DNA of 64,000 nucleotides from Nitrospira sp. CR1.1 (GTDB taxonomy: Bacteria; Nitrospirota; Nitrospiria; Nitrospirales; Nitrospiraceae): NCBI GenBank assembly GCA_014055465.1, contig WIAF01000002.1, positions 186,001 to 250,000 on the forward strand, written 5' to 3'. Under the pieces are notes generated by a model that did no database searches, was not told the DNA's origin, and saw only the letters and a program-made list of their open reading frames with translations. The position numbers and the translations under genes are program-made. Positions 55,192 through 63,495 of the stretch are shown here, piece after piece. Each line of letters opens with the position of its first letter. Position 1 is the first letter of the stretch.

Positions 55192-57897
55192 ATGCGAATC
55201 GCCACCCGCCTGTTCGTCAGGAATATCTGGCTGCAAGCCGTGGCGATGGCCCTGATTGCGATCGCCCTCGCCGCAATCATCTGGACACCGGCGCCGGCCA
55301 CGCACCAGGCGCTGGAATGGGCGCCGTACGATACCTGGATGCGCCTCCGCGCCCAACCGGCTCCAGACCCGAACCTCCTCCTCATCGTGAGAGACCAGGC
55401 CAGCGAACAACAATTCGGCGCCGGGCCTTGGGATCACGCCCTCCCGGCAAAACTCATCACCGCGCTGAATGACGCCGGAGCCGCCTCGATTGGCCTGGAT
55501 ATTCCGCTCGATCTTCCCAGCCCTCCCAATCTGGGCGGCGCCGTCAGTGACGCGCTGCTGATCGAAGCGGTGAAGTCAGCCGGAACCGTCTCGTATCCAA
55601 CGGTCATGACTCCCATGTCGGATCAGGAGACGACGGGATCTTCGACGCCGTCACCCCATACCACCCCGGGGAGAAGCGCACTGCACCCGACGCTCGATCC
55701 CGATCGCGTCGTCCGTCGTGTGCCGCTCTATCATGGCGCCGGACCGGGTCAGCTTCCGGCCCTGGGGTTCGCAGTAGCCGCCACCTTCTGGCAGATCCCA
55801 CCGGATCAAGTCGAAGGACGATCCGGATTCATACGACTGCGCAACGCGCGAGTACCGGGCGGATCGACCCGCGACATCACCATCCCCCTGGACCGTCACG
55901 GCCGGCTGCTCATCAACTTTGCCGCGCATCCGCTTAAATTTTCTGCCGCCTCCGTGCTGGATCTCACTCGCATGATCGACCGGAACGACCATGAAGGACT
56001 GAGCGCCCTGATCAACGGCAAAGCGGTATTGCTCCTCACGCAACCGATCCCTCAACCGGAACGAACGACGCCGACCGGCGAGGAAGCGTCCGACATGCTG
56101 CTGCAGACACATCTGCTGCACACGCTGCTGACGCAAGACTGGATCCGGGACCTTTCCCCGCTCCAACGGGCCGTCGTGACGTTTGCCCTCTGCCTCTCCG
56201 CGGCCTGGATGGTCCTCCTGTGGGCGGATTGGAAAGGCCCGGCCCTGGGCACGGGGATTCTGTTACTCTATCTCTGCGTCAGTTGGACAGTGCTGGCCAC
56301 CGCCCAGTGGGTCCTTCCGTTCATCATTCCCGTCACCGCCACCCTCATGATCCTCGTCACCGGCAGCCTCCTGGGGCAGTTGGTGACAACCAGACGCGTG
56401 GTGCTGTTGGAGCAGGACATGCTGCAGGTGCAACAAAATCTGGTAGCAGTTCGCGAAGCCTTGATCTATCGGGAAACGGCCGTGGAAAGCCTGGAGGAAG
56501 ATTTGGAGTCCGCTCGAGCCAGCATGTCTCATTCGGCCTCTAAAGAAGCCGAATCGAGCAGGCTCGCCGCCGATCTGCAACTCAGGATCACAGAGGCCCA
56601 GGAGCAGGAAGCTGCAACCCGGCAACGGATGGAAGAACTCGAACAGCAGCTCCAGCGCATGCGGGCGGCAACGATCAGCGCGGAGCCCCTGGGCAACGTG
56701 GAACAGGAGACGCTGCGCCGGGAATGCGAGCAGGCAGGGATGATCACCACACACCCGGCGATCCTCACGATGTTTCGCGACCTCAAAAAGGGCGCGCGCG
56801 CGATGGTCACCGTCCTGATCACAGGCGAGGCGGGAACCGGCAAAGAGCTCTGCGCCCGCGCCGTGCATCGTTTGAGTCCACGAGCGGCAAAGCCATTCAT
56901 TGCCGTGAACATGGCGGCCATCTCGCCGGAACTCTTTGAAAGCGAACTCTTCGGCCATGTCCGCGGCAGCTTCACCGGCGCGCTTGCGGACCGCAAAGGG
57001 TATTTCGAACTGGCGCACTCCGGCACGATTTTCCTCGATGAAATCGGCGACCTGCGGCTCGACCATCAAAGCAAACTCTTGCGCGTGTTGCAGGATCGAT
57101 CCTTCTACCGCGTCGGCGCCGCGACTCCCACCACGGTGGATGTCCGTATCGTGGCTGCGACCAACAAGGATTTGCAGCGAGGCGTGTCGGAAGGCTGGTT
57201 TCGTGAAGACCTGTATTTCCGGCTCAAGGGCCTCGTGCTGCACCTGCCGCCGTTGCGGGAGCGTCGAGACGATATTCCGCTCATCGCAGAAGCCTGCCTG
57301 CGCGACTCGGCGAAACACAACCATCAGGCATCCCTGCGTCTATCGGAAGAGGCGGTCTCAGCGCTCACGCAACAATCCTGGCCAGGCAACGTGCGGGAAT
57401 TGCGGCAGTGCCTCGAGCAAGCCATGGCGCTGTCGGACGGCCCGGTCCTCTCTGCGGCGGATCTTCGCCTGTCCGCCCAACCGCCACGAAGAATCGGGGC
57501 ATCCGGCGCCGTGCCGCTCATGCCCGATCCTGCGGGCGACCTCGCCGTCTTACACCAATTGCGTCAACAGCGTTTCGACATGCAAGCCACGGCCAGAGCC
57601 CTGGGATGGGATCGCAGCACCGTCACGCAACGACTGAAAGGACTCTGCTTTCAAGCGCTCGTCGATTCGGACGGGGACCAGGCCAAAGCCGCCGCTGCGT
57701 TGGCGGGAGACCCGTCCCTCCTGCGCACAGTCGAGCTGAAATTAATGGACTACCATGGACACCTCATGGAGACCATCACTCCATTCACCAATGCGGACGA
57801 CGCCCTGCTCGACTGCAAGCGGCGTTTCAAAAATCTGCCCGAGCGCCACTTCAAACCCGTCGAATCCCTGGTGAGGCGGCATTTTTCTCCAGCATGA
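55192..57897 (+). CDS. CHASE2-sigma-54 activator (membrane-bound enhancer-binding protein)
   Basis: A 901-residue protein joining a sensor to a transcription activator. After one N-terminal helix (12-31), residues 40-320 form a CHASE2 extracytoplasmic domain, followed by three helices (about 326-398) and a coiled coil (405-495). The AAA+ sigma-54 interaction domain follows, with Walker A GEAGTGKE (545-552), the sigma-54 contact loop GSFTGA (592-597; usually GAFTGA) and Walker B FLDEIG (614-619). A Fis-type HTH lies at 783-820, then an extra C-terminal tail of about 80 residues. It should activate sigma-54 promoters in response to an envelope signal. It starts 38 bases after the TPR gene. Confidence 0.92.
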   Translation: MRIATRLFVRNIWLQAVAMALIAIALAAIIWTPAPATHQALEWAPYDTWMRLRAQPAPDPNLLLIVRDQASEQQFGAGPWDHALPAKLITALNDAGAASIGLDIPLDLPSPPNLGGAVSDALLIEAVKSAGTVSYPTVMTPMSDQETTGSSTPSPHTTPGRSALHPTLDPDRVVRRVPLYHGAGPGQLPALGFAVAATFWQIPPDQVEGRSGFIRLRNARVPGGSTRDITIPLDRHGRLLINFAAHPLKFSAASVLDLTRMIDRNDHEGLSALINGKAVLLLTQPIPQPERTTPTGEEASDMLLQTHLLHTLLTQDWIRDLSPLQRAVVTFALCLSAAWMVLLWADWKGPALGTGILLLYLCVSWTVLATAQWVLPFIIPVTATLMILVTGSLLGQLVTTRRVVLLEQDMLQVQQNLVAVREALIYRETAVESLEEDLESARASMSHSASKEAESSRLAADLQLRITEAQEQEAATRQRMEELEQQLQRMRAATISAEPLGNVEQETLRRECEQAGMITTHPAILTMFRDLKKGARAMVTVLITGEAGTGKELCARAVHRLSPRAAKPFIAVNMAAISPELFESELFGHVRGSFTGALADRKGYFELAHSGTIFLDEIGDLRLDHQSKLLRVLQDRSFYRVGAATPTTVDVRIVAATNKDLQRGVSEGWFREDLYFRLKGLVLHLPPLRERRDDIPLIAEACLRDSAKHNHQASLRLSEEAVSALTQQSWPGNVRELRQCLEQAMALSDGPVLSAADLRLSAQPPRRIGASGAVPLMPDPAGDLAVLHQLRQQRFDMQATARALGWDRSTVTQRLKGLCFQALVDSDGDQAKAAAALAGDPSLLRTVELKLMDYHGHLMETITPFTNADDALLDCKRRFKNLPERHFKPVESLVRRHFSPA

Positions 57898-57999
57898 TCC
57901 GCACATCTCGTTCTTCATGAAGGATGCCGAACGTCTCATCGGCTCAGGCGCAATGTACCGAGGACACACAGTGACAGCAGACCGGGTGCAGGGGTGGTC

Positions 58000-59121
58000 A
58001 TGACTGAGCCTGCGCAAGTGAATTGGACGGAGAACGGACAACCTTGCTCCGCGCATTGGCGTTCGGAATGGGGCGCGCCTCCCCCCACCCGCGTCGTGAT
58101 CGCCGACGACAGCCTGACCGCCGATGCTGCCCACCGGCTGGCCTGTGAGGGGACCGCGCTACTCTGGCAGGGGGACTTCCACAACGCGCGACAACTGCTG
58201 AATGCCATGGCCAGACGAGCAGACCGCCATCCCCCCAAGCCGGGCACGTCTCCGACAGAGTCCTTTCACTTTCACCGGCAGACGCAATCCCGCCGGGCCC
58301 GCATCCTCGGTATGCTGTTGGTCGCCCTGGAGGACAATTACGACATTCGTCTGCGCCGCGCCCCCGACCTCCGGCAAGCGTGCGCGGAAGCCTTCGGGCC
58401 CGCTACGGGTCGCGCCCTGGTCTCGCTGCGGGAGTTGCTCGGCGTCATTGGCGCGCATGAATGGCGCAAGAAGGGGATACACGTTCCTGCCCTGGGCGAC
58501 CGCATCCATCCGCACTATGGAGTGTTTTCACCGATTCGCAGCGAGTACGTCGCGCTGGTGGCCGATGCCCCGCTTCCCGCCTGTACGCTGGCCTTCGATA
58601 TCGGGACCGGGACCGGCGTGCTGGCGGCAGTGTTAGCTCGCCGCGGTGTCCCGCGTATCATTGCGACCGATCAGGATCCTCGCGCCTTAGCCTGTGCTCG
58701 CGAAAATCTCCAACGGCTTGACCTGAGTAATCAGGTGGACGTTGTGCACGCGAATCTGTTTCCAGCAGACAAGGCCCAACTCGTGGTCTGTAATCCGCCA
58801 TGGGTGCCGGCGCGGCCCACCTCGCCGCTTGAACAGGCAATTTACGACCCTGAGAGCCGCATGCTGCATGGATTTCTCAATGGACTGGCCGCGCATCTGG
58901 AGCCTGGCGGAGAAGGCTGGCTGCTGCTCTCGGATCTCGCCGAACATCTGGCACTCAGATCCAGGGACGAACTCCTCGCCGCATTCGAGCAGGCAGGGCT
59001 CGTCGTTGCCGGCAGGACCGACATCCGACCGCAGCATCCACGCGCATCCGAACAGGCCGATCCCCTCCGCGCCGCCCGCGCGGCGGAGATCACATCGCTG
59101 TGGCGATTGAAAAGCCGATGA
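58000..59121 (+). CDS. Class I SAM-dependent methyltransferase (PrmC/HemK-like)
   Basis: A 373-residue methyltransferase. Residues 1-170 are a poorly conserved helical part. The catalytic domain has DIGTGTGVLAAVLARRGVPRIIATDQDP (motif I and II) and VVCNPPWVPARPTS, an NPPW variant of the NPPY motif that binds a planar amide or base. This suggests N-methylation of a glutamine side chain or a nucleobase. ATG 58000 is preceded by GGGGTGG. It is downstream of the sigma-54 activator by 100 bases. Confidence 0.85.
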   Translation: MTEPAQVNWTENGQPCSAHWRSEWGAPPPTRVVIADDSLTADAAHRLACEGTALLWQGDFHNARQLLNAMARRADRHPPKPGTSPTESFHFHRQTQSRRARILGMLLVALEDNYDIRLRRAPDLRQACAEAFGPATGRALVSLRELLGVIGAHEWRKKGIHVPALGDRIHPHYGVFSPIRSEYVALVADAPLPACTLAFDIGTGTGVLAAVLARRGVPRIIATDQDPRALACARENLQRLDLSNQVDVVHANLFPADKAQLVVCNPPWVPARPTSPLEQAIYDPESRMLHGFLNGLAAHLEPGGEGWLLLSDLAEHLALRSRDELLAAFEQAGLVVAGRTDIRPQHPRASEQADPLRAARAAEITSLWRLKSR

Positions 59122-59789
59122 CCGGCGAGGGGTATCGTGAGCGCCGCATTGATGGACTCAGGGCATGACATGAGCGGGAAGCGGCCTTACCATCTGACAA
59201 TGGCGAGATGCGCAAGGCAGGCCGGAGAACCAGCGTTCGGCTCCCAATTCCTTCAACCGGGATATTTTCCGCGTGGTCTCTCCGCTTGACGCGCAAACAC
59301 TCAAGATAAACCGGTCACCCAGATCTCCGCTTCCCGCCCTCTCCCGGCGATCGACATCGGTCGCGCCTCGCCGGCAGCCGGACAATACAAGACCTGCTCC
59401 ATACTGCGACCAAGACACAACCCGGCTCAGCCCGTTTTGGCAAGTACGCGCCATCGGCAAGTGGGACGTCGGGAGAGCTGCGAGTCCTGCCTCACAATGG
59501 TCCAGCATGCGGGGCTAGCCCCGCATCCCCGCTGATCCTCACATGAGCCGCTGTGTCCACGCATCAGTCAATTTTCGCTAACGCGTTGTTCTACCTCATT
59601 TTTCTCGCCAAGATCCGCGCGGCCTCCCCTGGCCCTTGCCTTGCTCTACGAACCGCCCGACAGCGGGCGTTCGGCAGGAAGGAGGTGACCATCAGCAGGC
59701 CGACCCCGCGAGCACATGGTCAGTCGAATCATCATCAATCATCAATGAGCTGGAGCGATCCGGCGCCACAACACAAGGAGCAAGCAGCC
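59122..59789. other. Non-coding interval before the sortase cluster
   Basis: No convincing gene is seen in these 668 bases. They hold a perfect 20-bp palindrome (59507-59526, ATGCGGGGC/GCCCCGCAT around CTAG), a candidate sigma-54 promoter (59630-59645) and an isolated perfect anti-Shine-Dalgarno match AAGGAGGTGA (59679-59688). A minus-strand frame at 59158-59508 has no ribosome site and no recognisable features. Confidence 0.5.
59630..59645 (+). promoter_or_regulatory. Candidate sigma-54 promoter for the sortase operon
   Basis: TGGCCCTTGCCTTGCT matches the -24/-12 pattern TGGCACG-N4-TTGCA at 13 of the fixed positions or their allowed variants, with the invariant GG and GC separated by exactly ten bases. 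It lies about 145 bases before the OmpA-like gene. Chance occurrence cannot be excluded. Confidence 0.4.
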
Positions 59790-60620
59790 ATGCAAAAAGC
59801 CCCCACAGCCACCCTCAGCGCAGGACCAGTCGCCCCCACCATCGTCGGCCCGGACCGTGACATGAAGGATGTCTATATCCTGAGCGGTCTCATCGGGTTC
59901 CTCGCCCTCGTCGTCGCCGCCTTCTGGTACTACTCCCAGGCGGATGAAGCGGCCCACAGCAACCAATCATCACAGGCTCTCGATAGCAGCCAGGTATCCC
60001 AGGTTCTCAAAGACTCCACCGACAAGGTGACGGCCTCAGCCGCCATGCCGATCATTCATGTGGAGACAGCCGCATTGGCGAGTAGAAGCACGGACATCCT
60101 CCACGACGATATCCTGTTTGAAATCGGACGCAAGGGATTGAGCGACGATGGCAAGGCCGCCCTTCAACGCCATGCGGAGTTCCTGAAGAACGAACCGGAT
60201 TGGGGCGTGCTTCTTCAAGGCTACACGGATCAACAGGGCTCGATGAGCTTTAACAGAATCCTCGGGATGAAACGGGCCGAGACGGTCAAGCAGCAACTCA
60301 TCTCCCTGGGCGTGCCGGAATCGGCCATCCAAACCGTGAGTCTAGGTGAGGAAGGCGCCCTGTGCATCGATAACAGCGATGTCTGCCGGCAGATGAATCG
60401 GCGGGTGCATGTGGAGATGCGCAAGATCGGCCGGGAACACATGTTCGTTCCTGCCGTCACCACCGGACCTGTCGCCGATGCGTTCTCCGAGACCTCCGAC
60501 CTTCCGGTTGAATCAGCTCCGATCGAGTCAATCAGCGAAACCCTTTCCTCTTCTGATCCTTCTTCTGATTCTTCCTCCGACAGAACGGACACACCGGCTG
60601 AATCGGCAACCGGCAACTAA
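59790..60620 (+). CDS. OmpA-domain membrane protein (PdsO-like)
   Basis: A 276-residue protein with a single membrane helix (about 32-50, VYILSGLIGFLALVVAAFWYY), a linker, and an OmpA/MotB-type peptidoglycan-binding domain (about 105-215). In that domain LQGYTDQQGSMSFNRILGMKRAETVKQQL carries the Asp and Arg that bind diaminopimelate. A Ser/Asp-rich tail ends the protein. The place directly before a VIT/vWA sortase substrate and a sortase fits the dedicated sortase systems of proteobacteria, where an OmpA-family gene (PdsO) is a regular member. ATG 59790 has AAGGAG at eight bases. Confidence 0.85.
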   Translation: MQKAPTATLSAGPVAPTIVGPDRDMKDVYILSGLIGFLALVVAAFWYYSQADEAAHSNQSSQALDSSQVSQVLKDSTDKVTASAAMPIIHVETAALASRSTDILHDDILFEIGRKGLSDDGKAALQRHAEFLKNEPDWGVLLQGYTDQQGSMSFNRILGMKRAETVKQQLISLGVPESAIQTVSLGEEGALCIDNSDVCRQMNRRVHVEMRKIGREHMFVPAVTTGPVADAFSETSDLPVESAPIESISETLSSSDPSSDSSSDRTDTPAESATGN

Positions 60621-60711
60621 CGTGACGCCGAGGTCACCCTGGGAAAGACCCTTCGTCTTTCCCAGGGGACCCTCAACCACGCATCAACTCATCTGACAAC
60701 GTGAGGATCAC

Positions 60712-62841
60712 ATGATGACTGAATATCTCTCTGCCTCCCGCTCCTGGCTTCACAGAATGACTTCCGGCTTCCTCTTTTGCGTGGTGCTCTCCGCCCTTGC
60801 TTTTGGAACTCATCCCCCGGAAGCCCGCTCAGCCGAATCGGCAGCCACGTTACGCACAGGGGTCGTTCCCACCATGGGCATCAACGAGGTCACGGAAGGC
60901 ACCCTGCTGTTCCGCACCAATCAGGCAGGGCGATTTTCCCCGGCCCCTATTCTGAAGACCGATGTCCAGATCGCCGTCACCGGCACCATTGCCCGCGCCA
61001 CGGTTCGTCAGGAATTTACGAACCCCAGCACCAGAAAAGGTGACTGGCTTGAGGGCATCTACGTCTTTCCGTTGCCGGAAACAGCGGCCGTCGATCACCT
61101 GCGCATGAAAGTCGGCGAGCGGACCATTGAAGGGCAGATCAAGGAACGGGCCGAAGCCAGGAAGGTCTATGACCAGGCCAAACAGCAGGGAAAGCGAACG
61201 AGCCTCTTGGATCAAGAACGGCCGAATATGTTCACGGCCTCCGTGGCCAATATCGGACCCGGCGAGCATATCACCATCGAAATCGAGTATCAGGAGACTG
61301 TCCGATATGACGCCGACCGGTTCCAACTTCGCTTTCCCATGGCGGTGGGACAGCGCTACATCCCCGGCACGCCGGTTATCATCGAAGGGCAAGCCCCCAA
61401 AGGGTCCGGCACCATGTTGGACACAGACCGCGTTCCTGATGCCTCGCGGATGACGCCGCCGGTGCAATCACCCGCCCATGGATCAATGAACCCCGTCAGC
61501 CTCTCATTGACGCTTCATCCCGGCTTTCCGATCGACAAGGTCGAGTCACCGTTTCATCCCATCATCACCATTCCGGACGCGGAGGGCGGTTTTCACATCA
61601 GTCTCCGGGCCGACGCAGTACCGGGCGATCGTGATTTTCAACTGATCTGGCATCCCGCCCCACGCAGCGGGCCCATCGCAACCGTCTTCACGGAGCAGAA
61701 GAACGGAGAGACCTATGCCATGCTGATGCTGGTCCCGCCGACACAGCAGGACGAGAAGGCGCAACGCATTCCACGCGACCTCACCTTCATCATCGACACG
61801 TCAGGGTCCATGGCCGGCGCATCAATCGATCAGGCGAAACGCGCATTGGCCGGGGCACTCACGCGACTGACCACGCAGGATCGTTTCAACGTTATTCAAT
61901 TCAACACTATCGTCCGCTCGCTCTTTTCCGTTCCTCAACCGGTCACGACCACGACCATCAAACAGGCGGTCCGGTATACCGAACAACTCTCCGCCGACGG
62001 AGGCACCGAAGTGCTCCCCGCCTTGCGACAAGCCCTCAAGAGCCCGCAAGACAGCTCAAGACTGCAGCAGATCATCCTCCTGACCGATGGCCAGGTCGGG
62101 AATGAGGAAGAATTGTTTGAGTTGCTGCACCAACGTGTGGGCACCAGGCGTTTGTTCACGGTCGGCATCGGCTCGACGCCCAATAGCCACCTGATGCGAA
62201 AAGCCGCCGAATTCGGGCGCGGCACGTTCACCTATATCGGCAAGGTCGATGAAGTGGAACAGAAGCTGGAGCGCCTGTTCAAAAAACTGGAACGCCCGGT
62301 GCTGGGGGACATCGCCCTCGATCCGGCCGGATGGTCCGGGCTGGAACACTATCCGGCCAAGATTACCGATCTCTATGAAGGTGAGCCGATTGTGCTGGCA
62401 CTCAAGGCTGATGCACTCCCGTCACACGCGATGTTGCGTGGGCAGGCGGGGGGCCATCCCTGGTCGCTCCCGGTCCCATTGAACCAGACCTCCGCGTATG
62501 GCGGGCTCTCCGTTTATTGGGCGCGGCAAAAAATCTCGTCGCTGATGGATGAAGCCTACAAGGGGGGCAGTGACGAGGCAACGAAAACCTCCGTCCTCGA
62601 AGTGGCATTGGCCCACCACCTTGTCAGCCAATACACGAGTCTGGTGGCCGTCGATATCACACCGGTTCGACCGACCGATGCTCCTGGCGAAGAGCAGGGT
62701 CACGCAACGAACCTGGCCAGTGCGCAGGACCTCGGAGCCTTGCCGAAGACGGCCACCGGCTGGCAACTGCACCTCTTGCTAGGATTCTCCGCGGTGGTAC
62801 TGGCAGCATGGCTGAGAGCACTGCGGATCGGGGTCGCATGA
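60712..62841 (+). CDS. VIT/vWA surface protein with LPKTA sorting signal
   Basis: A 709-residue exported protein of the marine proteobacterial sortase target type. The signal peptide (about 15-43) is followed by a VIT domain (about 50-190) and a vWA domain (about 355-530) with an intact MIDAS motif DTSGSMAG, which binds Mg2+. The C-terminus is a classic sorting signal: LPKTA (677-681), a hydrophobic stretch LHLLLGFSAVVLAAWL and a short basic tail RALRIGVA. It should be cleaved and anchored by the sortase encoded next. Its stop codon overlaps the sortase start. Confidence 0.93.
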   Translation: MMTEYLSASRSWLHRMTSGFLFCVVLSALAFGTHPPEARSAESAATLRTGVVPTMGINEVTEGTLLFRTNQAGRFSPAPILKTDVQIAVTGTIARATVRQEFTNPSTRKGDWLEGIYVFPLPETAAVDHLRMKVGERTIEGQIKERAEARKVYDQAKQQGKRTSLLDQERPNMFTASVANIGPGEHITIEIEYQETVRYDADRFQLRFPMAVGQRYIPGTPVIIEGQAPKGSGTMLDTDRVPDASRMTPPVQSPAHGSMNPVSLSLTLHPGFPIDKVESPFHPIITIPDAEGGFHISLRADAVPGDRDFQLIWHPAPRSGPIATVFTEQKNGETYAMLMLVPPTQQDEKAQRIPRDLTFIIDTSGSMAGASIDQAKRALAGALTRLTTQDRFNVIQFNTIVRSLFSVPQPVTTTTIKQAVRYTEQLSADGGTEVLPALRQALKSPQDSSRLQQIILLTDGQVGNEEELFELLHQRVGTRRLFTVGIGSTPNSHLMRKAAEFGRGTFTYIGKVDEVEQKLERLFKKLERPVLGDIALDPAGWSGLEHYPAKITDLYEGEPIVLALKADALPSHAMLRGQAGGHPWSLPVPLNQTSAYGGLSVYWARQKISSLMDEAYKGGSDEATKTSVLEVALAHHLVSQYTSLVAVDITPVRPTDAPGEEQGHATNLASAQDLGALPKTATGWQLHLLLGFSAVVLAAWLRALRIGVA

Positions 62842-63440
62842 GTCGAACCAGGCAGCAGTCCTCGCTCCTGCTCTGGCTGATGGCGAGCCTCCTCACCATC
62901 GGATTGTGGCAGGTCTGGGAAGGATCGTGGATGTATGCCAAGGCCGGGCTCGCGCAGCTTCTGCTGCAGCGGGCCTGGACTCGCTCCCTTGCGGGAGAGG
63001 CCATGCCGAAACCCTGGCCCTGGGCCGACACCTGGCCGGTCGCGCGCCTGCAGATGCCACGCCTATCGGTCGATATGATCGTGTTAGCCGGCGCCCATGG
63101 ACGCACGTTGGCATTCGGGCCGGGTCACGTCGGTTCAAGTGCCCTGCCAGGACAACCAGGCACCGTGATGATCGCCGGACATCGAGACACACATTTCCAT
63201 TTTTTGCAGCACATGCAACCGAACGATCGACTCGAGGTCACAGGAACAGATGGAACCATTCAGCACTATCGGGTTGCAGAGCAGGGCGTCTTGGATTCGC
63301 GGCGGGACCGTATTCCGACGAGAGATGATCAGGAGGAATTGATCCTGGTTACGTGCTTCCCCTTTGATGCGATCACGAACGGCGGGCCGTTGCGCTACGT
63401 GGTGCGGGCCGAGGCGGTGCATCAGGCCGAACATTCATGA
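62838..63440 (+). CDS. Class GN-type sortase
   Basis: A 200-residue membrane-anchored transpeptidase. One helix (about 10-28) precedes the sortase barrel, with catalytic His115 in IAGHRDTHFHFL, Cys173 in LVTCFPFDA and Arg186 in GGPLRYVVR. The TCFPF context is that of sortases found in Gram-negative bacteria together with a single vWA substrate. The start ATGA overlaps the substrate gene stop, so enzyme and substrate are made together. Confidence 0.93.
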   Translation: MSRTRQQSSLLLWLMASLLTIGLWQVWEGSWMYAKAGLAQLLLQRAWTRSLAGEAMPKPWPWADTWPVARLQMPRLSVDMIVLAGAHGRTLAFGPGHVGSSALPGQPGTVMIAGHRDTHFHFLQHMQPNDRLEVTGTDGTIQHYRVAEQGVLDSRRDRIPTRDDQEELILVTCFPFDAITNGGPLRYVVRAEAVHQAEHS

Positions 63441-63495
63441 GGCGCTTCAGCATTCACTGAACGCAACGATCGGTTTCAGTCCATATGCGCTAGGC

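Noticed and set aside
56263..57324. 353-residue minus-strand frame inside the CHASE2-sigma-54 gene
   Set aside because: Antisense to strongly conserved AAA+ motifs, no ribosome site and no domain.
59158..59508. 116-residue minus-strand frame before the sortase cluster
   Set aside because: No ribosome site, no conserved motif; the region is better explained as regulatory.
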